64,000 nucleotides of DNA, from NCBI GenBank assembly GCA_016715325.1, contig JADKAL010000007.1, positions 1 through 64,000 of the forward strand. Reading direction: 5' to 3'. The notes beneath the pieces were generated by a model that searched no databases, was not told where the DNA came from, and worked only from the letters and a program-made list of their open reading frames with translations. This document shows positions 1-9,513 of the stretch, piece after piece; within the stretch, counting starts at the first letter, position 1; each line of letters begins with the position of its first letter. The DNA comes from Methylococcaceae bacterium. Its GTDB lineage: Bacteria > Pseudomonadota > Gammaproteobacteria > Methylococcales > Methylomonadaceae. The translations under genes and the position numbers were made by a program.

Positions 1-99
1 GTTGACCATGTCGTCGAAAACCTTCGCAACGGCAGCGCCGAATTTGAAATCGGTCGATTTGCCGTTTTCATCTGCAAAAACTTGATCTTTATCGGACAT
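1..99 (-). CDS. cmoA: CmoA-like SAM-dependent methyltransferase family protein, N-terminal part only
   Basis: Only the first 33 codons are in the window; the gene runs off the left edge. The visible protein starts MSDKDQVFADENGKSTDF and continues into FGAAVAKVFDDMV. The pattern F-x-x-x-VA-x-VF-x-DM resembles the N-terminus of carboxy-S-adenosylmethionine synthase CmoA, which makes the carboxymethyl donor for wobble uridine-34 modification in tRNA. The SAM-binding motif lies outside the window, so another class I methyltransferase cannot be excluded. It is the last minus-strand gene of this end and is separated from fccB by a hairpin repeat. Confidence 0.55.
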   Translation of the reverse strand, partial: MSDKDQVFADENGKSTDFKFGAAVAKVFDDMVN

Positions 100-231
100 G
101 GATTTGGTAAATTGAACAGCAGGTCGTCTGCATTTTTGATCGGACGCGGGCAAGGCATGTATTGTTAATCGCTAACGGGAGTGCAATATAACCGCGTGAA
201 TGAAAACCGGCAAGGCGATATTTATTTTTAG

Positions 232-293
232 GAATCTCTGAGCAAGTTGATAGGGTTCGTCCTGCCCATGTCGAACGACTTGATCAGAGATTC
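232..293. repeat. Hairpin repeat with a diverged REP-like core
   Basis: Arms 232-247 and 278-293 pair at 15 of 16 positions. The 30-base interior contains GGTTCGTCCTGCCCATGTCGAACGA, i.e. 254-278 written in two halves GGTTCGTCCTGCC and CATGTCGAACGA, which resembles the dispersed repeat seen at 17.05, 18.7, 28.75, 33.6 and 58.4 kb. An inner GTTCG/CGAAC pair closes the loop. It lies between the 3' end of fccB and cmoA. It may end fccB transcription, but no T-run follows the stem on the minus strand. Confidence 0.6.
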
Positions 294-337
294 ATTAAGA
301 CGTAAAGAAGTATTGTTAGACCGGAATTCTCAGTTCA

Positions 338-1663
338 TTAAAAAACATCGGCAAAAAGATTATTAGCCCAGGCTAACATCGTTTTATAGTTATCGCCGTT
401 AATGGTTTCCGCTTCGCCGAATGCTTCGGGAATTCTTACCATCAGTTGTTGAGCAGGATCGAAACGATAACCCGCCGTTAAGAACGAAGCGGTTGTAGCG
501 GTAATCGGGCTATAGCATGCCGAATTCGTGACAGGCGCTTCATCGGGCATCACTCTGGGCGGCAATAAGCCTAATACTCTTAGTAACGCATCCGCGCAGA
601 CTTTAGCTTCCGAATTCGCGATGTGACCGGCTTTCGGTTGGTTTGAGTCGTGAGCATCGCCAATGACATAGATATGGGGATTAAAGAGTGATTGATATGT
701 ATCTAAATGTACGCCGGCCCATTGTTTTCCGTTGACCTTATCAATCAATCCGGCATCGAATAGTAATTTCGGCGCGATCTGATTAGGAATGACATTCAGC
801 AAATGACACGTTTCGGAACGCGAAAATGTTCCGTTTGTAACGGTAATCGATTTTGTAGCAAATTGCGTGGTACCCGAAACACTGACGACGGAGTGATTGG
901 GCGCATACTCGATAATATTTTGATATAGCTGAGTAAATGCTTTTCCGAAATTGATGGGTTCGGCAAGGATGCCGGGATTGGCGTCGAAAACAATTAGTTT
1001 GCCGCCGTTTTTGGTCCTTTTCATGAAATCCGCGATTAAACAGGCACGTTCATAAGGGCCGGGAGGACAACGATACGGCGCTTTCGGTATCGTCATGACA
1101 ACGACTGCCGAACCGTCCGACGGCAATGCCCGCAACTGAGCGCGTAAATTGGCTGTTTGTAATCCCGCTTTCCAGGCATGTGGAATCGGTGTGGTTGCGC
1201 CGGGAAGCGCCGGATCCATTCCCGTCGGAAAAACAAAACTAATGCCGGGCGATAAGACAAGCTTATCGTAAGCGACGGAAAACACGGTTTTATCGGGTGC
1301 AACGGCAAATACTTTTTTACCGGCCTTATCGATTTTATTTACCAAACCTTGGCGAAAGGTGAAGTGGTTTTTAGCGGCCACTTTGCTTAGATTAAACGAC
1401 AAGTTTGCCAGCGTTTTTTGATTGTTTAGTACTAAGTTCGAAAGGATGCAAGAAACATGAGCGGCAACCGAATCGATTAAAGTTACGTTGATATTCGCTT
1501 GGCCCCAGAGTTTTAGGTACTTGGCTATAGAAGCGCCGCCAAAACCGCCGCCGACAACAACGATTTCAAACGGTTTTGCAACGGCTGCATCGACTTTATC
1601 TAACGATGTTGACGCTGCAACGGCACCAATCCCTAATGATTTCACAAATGATCGTCTATCCAT
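338..1663 (-). CDS. fccB: Sulfide dehydrogenase (flavocytochrome c) flavoprotein subunit FccB
   Basis: A 441-residue FAD protein that oxidises sulfide in the periplasm and passes electrons to a cytochrome c partner. The N-terminus has a twin-arginine signal (DRRSFVKSLGIGA). An FAD dinucleotide fold follows at about residues 33-48 (VVVGGGFGGASIAKYL). The CPPGPYERACL segment is typical of FccB and supplies one of the expected redox cysteines; a second candidate is in SETCHLL. The start at 1663 is chosen because AAGGAGA lies just upstream and the twin-arginine motif begins at residue 3; an upstream in-frame extension overlaps the cytochrome gene. The gene is 10 bases downstream of the cytochrome c gene, forming an fccAB-type pair. 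A SoxF-like role is the alternative. Confidence 0.85.
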   Translation of the reverse strand: MDRRSFVKSLGIGAVAASTSLDKVDAAVAKPFEIVVVGGGFGGASIAKYLKLWGQANINVTLIDSVAAHVSCILSNLVLNNQKTLANLSFNLSKVAAKNHFTFRQGLVNKIDKAGKKVFAVAPDKTVFSVAYDKLVLSPGISFVFPTGMDPALPGATTPIPHAWKAGLQTANLRAQLRALPSDGSAVVVMTIPKAPYRCPPGPYERACLIADFMKRTKNGGKLIVFDANPGILAEPINFGKAFTQLYQNIIEYAPNHSVVSVSGTTQFATKSITVTNGTFSRSETCHLLNVIPNQIAPKLLFDAGLIDKVNGKQWAGVHLDTYQSLFNPHIYVIGDAHDSNQPKAGHIANSEAKVCADALLRVLGLLPPRVMPDEAPVTNSACYSPITATTASFLTAGYRFDPAQQLMVRIPEAFGEAETINGDNYKTMLAWANNLFADVF

Positions 1664-1673
1664 TTTATTCTCC

Positions 1674-1955
1674 TTATTTGGGCAATGTGCCGATGTAGTT
1701 AGCAATTGCTCGCATTTCTGCATCGGTGTAAATACGCGCTTGCAGGTTCATAATGTCGTTCTTAGGTTCGAATTTAAATTCGACTAATTCGTCGTAAATT
1801 TCAGCAGCGGACTCTCCAGCTAACGAGTCGATTTCGCCGACTGATCTTCCGTTCGGTCCGTGACACTGAAAACACTGCGATGCTAATAACTTACCGTTGG
1901 GTTGCGCGATTGCCGTCGTACTTGTTATGAAAAACAAGATGATAATTTTCCTCAT
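1674..1955 (-). CDS. Small monohaem cytochrome c, probable FccA-type partner of FccB
   Basis: A 93-residue exported class I cytochrome c. A hydrophobic signal peptide (IIILFFITSTTAIA) precedes one haem-attachment site, CFQCH, and a C-terminal helix (AEMRAIANYIGTL) closes the fold. The distal methionine is probably in the DIMNLQAR region. The ATG at 1955 follows GAGGAG at 7-base spacing. It is immediately upstream of fccB on the same strand, so it is likely the electron acceptor subunit. FccA of purple sulfur bacteria is dihaem; this single-haem form is like the small FccA of thiobacilli. A possible FNR box lies about 115 bases upstream. Confidence 0.8.
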   Translation of the reverse strand: MRKIIILFFITSTTAIAQPNGKLLASQCFQCHGPNGRSVGEIDSLAGESAAEIYDELVEFKFEPKNDIMNLQARIYTDAEMRAIANYIGTLPK

Positions 1956-2066
1956 ATTAAATCTCCTCAATTAATCTATCGCCAAATCATAAAGAGCAAC
2001 ATCGCTTTATGATGCATCCTTGTAACATGTCGAATATTAAACAAAGATTAAACTAACTTTATCTAT

Positions 2067-2080
2067 TTGACCTATATCAA
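2067..2080. promoter_or_regulatory. Candidate FNR/CRP-family binding site upstream of the fcc operon
   Basis: TTGACCTATATCAA matches the FNR consensus TTGAT-N4-ATCAA with one mismatch. It lies 112 bases upstream of the cytochrome c start. With the best visible minus-strand -10 (2034-2039) its centre falls near -46.5, not the ideal -41.5, so activation geometry is uncertain. An FNR-type regulator is encoded at 20.9 kb in this window. Confidence 0.4.
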
Positions 2081-2230
2081 AGGATCGTTAAATAATTATT
2101 TTTAATGTCTTATGGAGGCTGTTAACGGAAACGAAAATCTTTATGTTCTTTACGAGATTTTGTCGAACCGTTTTTTCAGGATTGACTTAGACGCGTTGTT
2201 TTAAATAATCGATACGGGAAATTGTGCAGA

Positions 2231-2278
2231 AACATATTCACCAAAGAATCTTAGATAAGATTCTTTGGTGAATATGTT
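2231..2278. terminator. Perfect 23-base inverted repeat, probable terminator
   Basis: Arms 2231-2253 and 2256-2278 are perfectly complementary with only GA between them. The stem is AT-rich and contains CACCAAAGAATC. On the plus strand it is followed by TTT. It lies 37 bases past the stop codon of the exosortase/protease gene on the minus strand, so it most likely ends that transcript. The length and perfection of the stem are unusual for a simple terminator. Confidence 0.55.
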
Positions 2279-2314
2279 TTTAATGATTGATTTAGTTGTG
2301 TAAAAGGGTAGGTA

Positions 2315-3981
2315 TTATTGCCATAACGACCATTTTCCAAATGCGAGAACGGAAACGGCGATCAATGCATTCGTTGTCATATGCGCGACAATCGCATCTC
2401 CTATCCTGCCATGACGATAAAGTACGAAAGCATACCCCATGCCTGCTAGCACTCCAGCAAACCATCGATCATGTAACAGGCCAAAAATTAGCGAAGACCC
2501 TATGAACGATAGCGCGGTAAATGTCTGCGGTGTTACGTTTTCAAAGTCGGTGGAGACAAGTTTTCGAATCAGGTAGCCGCGAAATGCGAATTCTTCCGCT
2601 AAGGGGATAATAAGCACCGAACCGGCGATGCGAAAAAACATCCAAGCGATAACGTAAATCGAAGGTAATTTATTAATTTCATCAATCAAAAGGTAAGTTT
2701 CGATTGATTGTGCATCTTCTAGCCCAATCCAGATAATAAATACCAAGACTCCCATTAAAGGCGCTTCCCAAGACCAGTTCAAAGCAAATGCTCTATAAGT
2801 GTGGCGATAACGAAAAAGCACAGCGCTAATCAGGCATATTCTCATCGGGTAAAATAGATCGAAATCATTAGTTAGTGCGGATGTAATCATCAACGATGCT
2901 ATTTGTGCCAGCCACGGCGCCAATAATGCTATCGCCAGGACATCAAGCTTCGAATTCAATTTCTTTGATGTTCGAAGCGGGAGAAAATACGCATTCGATG
3001 GACAAGTACAATCAAACACACGGCAATTAAGGTAAAAGCAATCCATCCGGCTTGCGCATGGAAAGCGCTTCCCGCAACTTCTGCCGAATAAAAATGACCC
3101 AAAATTACAAGCAAGGCAATACGAATTGCATTGGTAAACCAAATTGCAATAATTCCGATAGGAAAAAGCCATAAAACAGCAGGAAAATGTAATTGTTTGT
3201 GGAAAAGAAAGAGATAAACTGCAAGGAAACCAGTGATGAGCGATACACCTTCGATACCCGAACAGGCATAGGTAATTTCCACCGGAAAAACGTCAGTGCC
3301 GATTACCATCGAGTCTGGTTCGTAGATAAGTTCGTTGTCGGCAAAGACTAACTTCAAAATTGAATAGGTTATCTGTAATGTGAGACCGGATAAATAAGTC
3401 CAAAGCGCTTGTTGAGCCAACGGGGCTTCTTGACGGGCGAACAAGTCGAAGATTGCGTTCGTCAGTATTCCTAATAACGCGCCTGCCAGTAAATTTATCC
3501 GATACCTGCGCGTTATTGTTAACCAAAAAGTAGAAGGCGCTAAAGTAAGCAACAACAGGATAAACGCGATAACACCCCCGGACATCCAGCATACAAACCA
3601 GAAGGCTGTGAGATAGTCGGGACGAATCCCGCTCGTGAAAATTAAAGTCGATAAAATCAGGAATGCGGCAAAAAAGAGCAGGTGTATGGATAGTAATTTG
3701 TACCAGACATACCCTTTGATTTGTTTGATGTATTCAATAAAAACCGGTTTCAAATGCGGTGTAATCGAAATAAAACACCCTGCTAGGATCCAGCAACCAA
3801 GCCGCCAATTATCTTTAATAAAAACGAATAGAGCAAAAATTGAACGGCTGGCGACAGGTAAATCAAGATCTTGTTGTCGATATAAATCAATATTATAAGT
3901 AATTGTCAGGATTTCTGATAAAAGCAGGCCTAAAAAGAGAATCCATCGGTAGGCGGGTTTAGCAGCCGATAAGGTCAGCAT
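2315..3981 (-). CDS. xrtE: Exosortase E fused to CPBP-family protease (XrtE), frameshifted
   Basis: Two overlapping minus-strand frames (3981 to about 2980, then about 2980 to 2315) join into one 555-residue protein if one base is restored near 2979-2986 (GGG or AAAA run). The first part is a polytopic exosortase with the catalytic-type motif ACSGIEGVSL, the arginine motif NAIRIALLVILGH and the closing GWIAFTLIA segment. The second part is a CPBP/CAAX-type protease with AEEFAFRGYLI and FGLLHDRWFAG, plus more membrane helices. Exosortase E is known as such a fusion and cleaves VPEID-CTERM proteins; a matching small substrate gene lies just upstream on the same strand. The indel may be a sequencing error or a real inactivation. 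Confidence 0.8.
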
Positions 3982-4034
3982 TTAAACAGTCTGTAACAAA
4001 ATGATTTTACGCTAACGAAAATAACTATAATTTG

Positions 4035-4067
4035 AAAGCCGAAAAGGTTCGCATCCCATTCGGCTTT
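4035..4067 (-). terminator. Hairpin between the VPEID-CTERM gene and xrtE
   Basis: AAAGCCGAA (4035-4043) pairs with TTCGGCTTT (4059-4067) across a 15-base loop. It lies just after the small substrate gene on the minus strand. The following sequence is A/T-rich without a strong T-run, so it may be a leaky terminator or a processing/stability element giving more substrate than enzyme mRNA. Confidence 0.45.
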
Positions 4068-4085
4068 ACCGGAAATGGCCTAGTT

Positions 4086-4289
4086 TCAAATACGACGGCT
4101 GCGGACTCTTTCGCCAGCAAGCAATAACATCCCGGAAAGCAAGGCAATAGCGCTAGTACCGCTTTCTACCGATATTTCGGGAACTCTAGTTTTTTTGGGT
4201 TTGTCTTTGTCTTTAGGTTTTGCCATTGCCATCGTTGAGGTTAGAAACAAAACCGCACAAAGGGAAATTAGTAGGGGTTTTCTATTCAT
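4086..4289 (-). CDS. VPEID-CTERM sorting-signal protein, very short substrate of exosortase E
   Basis: A 67-residue protein made almost only of processing signals. Residues 1-23 are a signal peptide ending AMA. Residues 24-35 are a charged spacer, KPKDKDKPKKTR. Then comes VPEIS, a hydrophobic helix (SAIALLSGMLLLAGE) and a basic tail RVRSRR, i.e. a VPEID-CTERM domain with Ser in place of Asp. Start 4289 is chosen for GAAGGAG at 8-base spacing; a GTG three codons earlier overlaps that site. It sits 104 bases upstream of xrtE. If both cleavages occur, the exported product is only about a dozen to sixteen residues. The role of such proteins is unknown. Confidence 0.8.
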   Translation of the reverse strand: MNRKPLLISLCAVLFLTSTMAMAKPKDKDKPKKTRVPEISVESGTSAIALLSGMLLLAGERVRSRRI

Positions 4290-4572
4290 GTTAATCACTC
4301 CTTCAAAATTGAATAAATTATTGTAAGAAATATCCCTAATTCAGGTTTGGATGCAGACCTAAGAATCCTTTTGTTGTAAAATTTTGAAATATAAAGAGAA
4401 TAATTTTAACATTCTCCTGCCGGATTAAAAGCAAAAAAATTTCAAATCAATACACAATATAGAGCACGGCTTTGAACATAAGTTCCTGTCTATGATTTTT
4501 TTTTAAGAATTAGAGACAGCTTTTTATGTTATGATTTTGTGTTTTTATTTTTCGATATTTTCTGTGGGGATA

Positions 4573-5205
4573 ATGCGGACTCGAGTTAAAATCTGCGGCT
4601 TTACAGATGCTGAAGAAGCCGTTTTTGCAGCTAAAGCGGGAGTCGACGCGATCGGTTTGGTTTTTTATGAACCTAGCCCTAGACATCTAAGTATCGAAAG
4701 AGCCGTTAAAATTGTAAACGCATTACCCGCGTTTGTTTCCGTTGTAGCCTTATTCGTTGATGAACTTGAAGAGACGATTAATAAAGTACTAGAGAAGGTT
4801 CCCGTCGATTGTCTGCAATTTCACGGAAACGAGGAGCCGGAAGCCTGCCGTAAATACGGAAAACGCTATATTAAAGCCGTGAGGATGCGCCAAAATACAG
4901 ATATTTCATTGCTTAGCAGTCTGTATGCCGATGCCGACGGCTTATTGCTGGATGCCTATCATCCGGGCATTCAGGGCGGAACGGGGGATCGATTCGATTG
5001 GGATTTGGTCCCCAAACAATGCAATCTACCGATTATCCTAGCTGGCGGGCTCGATGCAACGAACGTTATAACGGCTATTGAACAAACAAGTCCTTATGCT
5101 GTGGATGTCAGTAGCGGCGTTGAATTAGGTAAAGGGATTAAAGATAAAAATAAAATAGCGGCATTTATGTCCGCAGTGCATCAAGGTAACACAATAACAT
5201 TATGA
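4573..5205 (+). CDS. trpF: Phosphoribosylanthranilate isomerase
   Basis: A 210-residue single-domain TIM barrel catalysing the Amadori rearrangement of phosphoribosylanthranilate in tryptophan synthesis. The N-terminal [13 protein letters not shown] carries the catalytic cysteine. [26 protein letters not shown] and [10 protein letters not shown] match the family, with the phosphate-binding and catalytic aspartate region intact. Start 4573 (MRTRVKICG) is preferred to upstream in-frame codons, with GGGGA just before it. It opens the plus-strand superoperon and overlaps trpB by four bases. Confidence 0.93.
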   Translation: MRTRVKICGFTDAEEAVFAAKAGVDAIGLVFYEPSPRHLSIERAVKIVNALPAFVSVVALFVDELEETINKVLEKVPVDCLQFHGNEEPEACRKYGKRYIKAVRMRQNTDISLLSSLYADADGLLLDAYHPGIQGGTGDRFDWDLVPKQCNLPIILAGGLDATNVITAIEQTSPYAVDVSSGVELGKGIKDKNKIAAFMSAVHQGNTITL

Positions 5206-6404
5206 CAGAAAAATATAACATGCCCGACGCTCGAGGACATTTCGGTCCGTACGGCGGAATGTTTGTAGCGGAAACGTTAATTCCACCTATTCAGGAGTTA
5301 AATGAAGCGTACAAAAAGTACTTGAACGATCCGGAATTCATCGCCGAACTGGATGCGGATTTAAAGCATTATGTGGGCCGCCCGTCGCCTTTGTACTATG
5401 CCGAGCGATGGAGCCGCGAGCTCGGCGGCGCCCAGATTTACTTGAAACGGGAAGATCTCAATCATACCGGATCGCACAAAATTAACAATACCGTCGGTCA
5501 GGCGTTATTAGCGAAACGTATGGGTAAAACCCGAATAATTGCTGAAACCGGAGCTGGACAGCACGGTGTAGCAACAGCTACGGTAGCTGCGCGGCTCGGA
5601 CTCGAATGCGTGGTTTACATGGGGGCCGTCGATGTCGCGAGACAGTCGCTCAATGTTTATCGGATGAAGCTTTTAGGCGCCACAGTGGTGGCCGTTGAAT
5701 CCGGCTCGAAAACATTAAAAGATGCCTTAAATGAAGCATTACGGGATTGGGTTACCAATGTCGATAATACGTTTTATATCATCGGAACAGTCGCCGGTCC
5801 GCATCCTTATCCTGCAATGGTGCGCGATTTCCAGGCGATTATCGGACGTGAAACGAAGCAGCAATGTTTGGAAATGACGGGCAAGTTACCCGATGCTTTG
5901 GTAGCTTGCGTCGGCGGCGGTTCCAATGCCATCGGTTTATTTTATCCGTTCATCGACGACGAATCGGTGCGGCTGATCGGCGTTGAAGCGGCAGGAGACG
6001 GCGTGGCTACAGGCCGACATTCAGCTCCCTTATGTGCCGGACGTCCCGGTGTATTGCACGGCAATCGAACCTATTTAATGGCTGACGACGACGGTGAAAT
6101 TATCGAAACGCATTCCATTTCCGCCGGTTTGGATTACCCCGGTGTAGGCCCTGAACATGCTTGGTTGAAAGATACGGGACGCGCCGAGTATGTCAACATA
6201 ACTGACAATGAAGCATTGGAAGGTTTCTATGCCTTAACTCGCATGGAGGGGATTATTCCAGCGCTGGAATCCAGTCATGCAATGGCGCATGTCTTGAGGC
6301 TTGCACCCACGATGAGAAAAGAAGAAATTATCGTTGTCAATTTATCCGGTAGAGGCGATAAAGATATGCAAACGATGGCTAGGCGCGAGGGAATTGAATT
6401 ATGA
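5202..6404 (+). CDS. trpB: Tryptophan synthase beta subunit
   Basis: A 400-residue PLP enzyme that condenses indole with serine. The PLP lysine is in [10 protein letters not shown], the catalytic glutamate in [14 protein letters not shown], and the phosphate-binding glycine loop in [10 protein letters not shown]. The C-terminal [12 protein letters not shown] is typical. Full length for the family. ATGA overlaps at both ends (trpF upstream, trpA downstream) indicate tight translational coupling, fitting the alpha2beta2 complex. Confidence 0.97.
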   Translation: MTEKYNMPDARGHFGPYGGMFVAETLIPPIQELNEAYKKYLNDPEFIAELDADLKHYVGRPSPLYYAERWSRELGGAQIYLKREDLNHTGSHKINNTVGQALLAKRMGKTRIIAETGAGQHGVATATVAARLGLECVVYMGAVDVARQSLNVYRMKLLGATVVAVESGSKTLKDALNEALRDWVTNVDNTFYIIGTVAGPHPYPAMVRDFQAIIGRETKQQCLEMTGKLPDALVACVGGGSNAIGLFYPFIDDESVRLIGVEAAGDGVATGRHSAPLCAGRPGVLHGNRTYLMADDDGEIIETHSISAGLDYPGVGPEHAWLKDTGRAEYVNITDNEALEGFYALTRMEGIIPALESSHAMAHVLRLAPTMRKEEIIVVNLSGRGDKDMQTMARREGIEL

Positions 6405-7204
6405 GCCGTTTAGCAGCCACCTTTGAAAAGCTTGCCCAATCGGGGCGTAAGGCGCTGATACCTTTTGTTACCGCCGGCGATCCGAAACCAGAGTTTACCT
6501 TGCCGTTGATGCATGCGTTGGTTGATGCGGGCGTCGATGTGATCGAACTCGGCGTACCATTTTCCGATCCAATGGCGGATGGTCCTGTTATTCAACGGGC
6601 GAGCGAACGGGCATTAGCCCACAAGATGAGTTTATCGAAAACTTTGGCACTCGCCACCGAGTTTCGCAAAACCGATCAAAAAACGCCGCTGGTATTAATG
6701 GGCTATTTAAATCCTATCGAAGCGATGGGATACGAAAATTTTGCCAATGCGGCGCAACGAGCCGATATCGACGGCGTATTAACCGTCGATTTGCCGCCGG
6801 AAGAGGGCGAACATTCCGCCGAGTTATTGCGGGAACGCGGGGTCGACACAATTTTTCTACTTGCGCCGAATAGCAGCCATGAAAGAATCCACAAAATGGC
6901 TACTATCGGTAGCGGTTATCTGTATTATGTCTCGTTGAAGGGCGTCACCGGAGCCGGTCATCTGAATGTTCAAGATGTCGAAACTAAGTTAAACGAAATT
7001 AAATCGATAACTTCACTTCCGGTAAGTATAGGATTCGGCGTGAAAGACGCGGAAACCGCCAGAACAATTTCAAGTTTAGGCGACGGCGTTGTGGTTGGAA
7101 GCGCATTGATCAGTAAAATTGAAAATAATCTCGACGATCTCGAAAGTGCAAAATCGGAAATAATCAAACTATTGACATCAATGCGACAAGCTATGGATAG
7201 TTAA
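6401..7204 (+). CDS. trpA: Tryptophan synthase alpha subunit
   Basis: A 267-residue TIM barrel that cleaves indole-3-glycerol phosphate to indole and glyceraldehyde 3-phosphate. The catalytic glutamate is in [19 protein letters not shown] and the catalytic aspartate in [18 protein letters not shown] and [10 protein letters not shown] provide the phosphate site. It overlaps trpB by four bases and is 57 bases before the accD start. Confidence 0.96.
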   Translation: MSRLAATFEKLAQSGRKALIPFVTAGDPKPEFTLPLMHALVDAGVDVIELGVPFSDPMADGPVIQRASERALAHKMSLSKTLALATEFRKTDQKTPLVLMGYLNPIEAMGYENFANAAQRADIDGVLTVDLPPEEGEHSAELLRERGVDTIFLLAPNSSHERIHKMATIGSGYLYYVSLKGVTGAGHLNVQDVETKLNEIKSITSLPVSIGFGVKDAETARTISSLGDGVVVGSALISKIENNLDDLESAKSEIIKLLTSMRQAMDS

Positions 7205-7261
7205 CGGTAATTGTTGGATAGTAGCACTAAGATCACATCACATAACACGACGGTAAATGTA

Positions 7262-8221
7262 ATGAGTTGGTTTGAAAAACTTGTACCCTCAACGATAAGA
7301 ACGGATGCATCCAATAAAAAAGGCGCCGTTCCCGAAGGATTATGGAATAAATGCCCAAGCTGTAATGCTATTCTTTATAACCTTGAGTTAGAGAAAAACT
7401 TTAATGTTTGCCCCAAGTGCGAACATCACATGCGAATATCCGCGCGGACGAGGCTGAATATCTTTCTCGACGAAGAGGATCGAGAAGAAATCGGCAAAGG
7501 CGTTAAGCCGAGCGATCCGTTAAAGTTCAAGGATAGTAAAAAATATAAGGATCGTATTGTACAGGCGCAAAAACAGACTAAGGAAAACGACGCATTAGTT
7601 GTCATAAAAGGTCGGTTAAAAGGTCAGGATGTCGTCGTCGCCGCTTTCGATTTTAATTTCATGGCGGGTTCGATGGGTTCTGCCGTCGGAGAAAAATTTG
7701 TCCGCGGTGTGAACAAAAGTTTGGAATACGGTTTTCCGTTTATCGTATTTACAGCAAGCGGCGGCGCACGAATGCAGGAGTCGCTGTTCTCATTATTTCA
7801 AATGGCAAAAACCAGTGCAGCACTAACGAAGCTGTCAGAAGCGGGTATTCCGTTTATTTCTTTTATGACCGATCCTACGATGGGCGGCGTGTCTGCCAGC
7901 TTAGCCATGTTGGGGGATCTGAATGTAGCGGAACCGAATGCGTTAATCGGATTTGCCGGACCTCGGGTTATTGAACAAACGGTTCGGGAAAAATTGCCCG
8001 AAGGATTTCAGCGGAGCGAGTTTTTGCAAGAACACGGCGCAATCGATATGATTATCGACCGCCGGGAGATGCGAGATAAAATCGCAGCTATTTTAGCAAT
8101 GCTGACGCACAACAAAAGCATAGCTGATAACGTTATACCTGAAGCCGAGCAAGAATCTGTTGAAATTCCGGAAACTCAAGAAGACTATGACACGGAACGA
8201 GCTTCCGAGCAGGAAAGTTAA
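7262..8221 (+). CDS. accD: Acetyl-CoA carboxylase carboxyltransferase beta subunit
   Basis: A 319-residue subunit of the carboxyltransferase that makes malonyl-CoA for fatty acid synthesis; it works with AccA, which is not in this window. The N-terminal zinc ribbon has CPSC and CPKC pairs at about residues 29-51. The carboxyltransferase core includes [22 protein letters not shown] and [14 protein letters not shown]. Start 7262 ([10 protein letters not shown]) matches the family N-terminus; a TTG 17 codons upstream only adds unrelated residues. The trpA-accD-folC order is widely conserved in Gammaproteobacteria. Confidence 0.95.
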   Translation: MSWFEKLVPSTIRTDASNKKGAVPEGLWNKCPSCNAILYNLELEKNFNVCPKCEHHMRISARTRLNIFLDEEDREEIGKGVKPSDPLKFKDSKKYKDRIVQAQKQTKENDALVVIKGRLKGQDVVVAAFDFNFMAGSMGSAVGEKFVRGVNKSLEYGFPFIVFTASGGARMQESLFSLFQMAKTSAALTKLSEAGIPFISFMTDPTMGGVSASLAMLGDLNVAEPNALIGFAGPRVIEQTVREKLPEGFQRSEFLQEHGAIDMIIDRREMRDKIAAILAMLTHNKSIADNVIPEAEQESVEIPETQEDYDTERASEQES

Positions 8222-8233
8222 TTTAATTTTCCA

Positions 8234-9508
8234 ATGGTTCACTTTGATTCGTTAAAGGGTTGGCTGAGTTGGCAGGAGCAATCGCACCCTCTGACTATCG
8301 ATCTTGGTTTAGATCGCGTAGCAAAAGTTTACCAAGCGCTAAATCCGTCCGGTATTAAACCTTTAACAATTACCGTAGCGGGTACGAACGGGAAGGGGTC
8401 GTGCATTGCCTATCTTGAGGCTATTTATCGAGAACAAGGTTATAGAGTCGGCGCTTACACGTCGCCTCATATCCTGAAATATAATGAAAGAATTAAAATT
8501 GACGGCTTACCTGTGGGCGATGCTGAAATTTGTCAAGCCTTCGAACGTATAGAACAGGTTCGTAACGATATATCTTTAAGCTATTTCGAGTTCGGAACGC
8601 TTGCGGCGCTGGATATATTCGCTAAAGCGAATCTCGATATCCAGTTACTTGAAGTAGGGTTAGGCGGACGTTTAGATGCTGTTAATATCATCGATCCGGA
8701 TGCAGCAATCATTAGCAGTATCGGTATCGATCATGTGGCTTGGCTTGGCGACACCCGAGAAGCTATCGGTTTCGAGAAGGCCGGTATTTTTCGCGATTCA
8801 ATTCCGGCTATCGTAGGCGATCCTTTACCGCCGAGTTCTCTCTATCGCGTCAGTCAAGAGAAAAATGCACGGTTTTATGCGCTAGGGAAGGATTTCGGAT
8901 ATACCAAACAAGTAAATGGCTGGGAGTGGTATTCCAAAGTTAAAATTATCAGCAACTTACCTGAACCCGCTTTGAAAGGCGAACACCAATTTAGAAATGC
9001 TTCGGCAGTTATTATGGCAACATTGCAGTTGGCTAATAAAATACCGGTTGAAGAGCAAGCTATACGAAGTGGATTGTCGAATGTTAGGCTTCCCGGACGT
9101 TTCCAGCTTCTTGATTCGAATATCCCGGTTCTTCTCGATGTCGGTCATAATCCTGAAGCGGTTAAAACCTTAGTTGAGTATTTAACGCAAAATTTTCCGA
9201 ACAAACGCATTCATGCTATCTTTTCGATGATGAGAGATAAGGACATAGCCGAAGTTCTTAGAATAATGAATCCTGTCGTTTTCGATTGGTTCTTTGCGCC
9301 GTTGGCAAATGCCAGAGCAGCCTCGGAAACGTTAATGCGGGAAATGTTTTCAAAACAAGCCATGAACAACGTATCGTTCGGTTATTCTGGATTTGCCGAG
9401 GCATTCACCGCCGCAAAAAAGTTGGCAAATGAAAACGATTTGCTGCTGGTATTTGGTTCTTTCTTTTTGGTATCCGATTGCTTAGCTGAATTTGAAAAAA
9501 ATAGGTAG
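8234..9508 (+). CDS. folC: Dihydrofolate synthase / folylpolyglutamate synthase
   Basis: A 424-residue ligase adding glutamate to dihydropteroate and folates. The ATP-binding loop is VAGTNGKGSCIAYLE (residues 50-64), followed by YTSPHI, the magnesium-binding EVGLGGRLDAVN and GIDHVAWLG. The C-terminal domain starts near DVGHNPEA. It begins 12 bases after accD and is followed 5 bases later by dedD, as in E. coli accD-folC-dedD. Confidence 0.94.
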   Translation: MVHFDSLKGWLSWQEQSHPLTIDLGLDRVAKVYQALNPSGIKPLTITVAGTNGKGSCIAYLEAIYREQGYRVGAYTSPHILKYNERIKIDGLPVGDAEICQAFERIEQVRNDISLSYFEFGTLAALDIFAKANLDIQLLEVGLGGRLDAVNIIDPDAAIISSIGIDHVAWLGDTREAIGFEKAGIFRDSIPAIVGDPLPPSSLYRVSQEKNARFYALGKDFGYTKQVNGWEWYSKVKIISNLPEPALKGEHQFRNASAVIMATLQLANKIPVEEQAIRSGLSNVRLPGRFQLLDSNIPVLLDVGHNPEAVKTLVEYLTQNFPNKRIHAIFSMMRDKDIAEVLRIMNPVVFDWFFAPLANARAASETLMREMFSKQAMNNVSFGYSGFAEAFTAAKKLANENDLLLVFGSFFLVSDCLAEFEKNR

Positions 9509-9513
9509 AAATA

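Larger units (their letters stand above)
1956..2314. other. Intergenic region upstream of the fcc pair
   Basis: This 359-base gap holds the presumed promoter of the cytochrome c/fccB operon (minus strand), an FNR-like site at 2067-2080, a TAATAT candidate -10 on the minus strand at 2034-2039, and a long perfect inverted repeat at 2231-2278 near the end of the exosortase gene. No open reading frame in it looks real. Confidence 0.6.
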
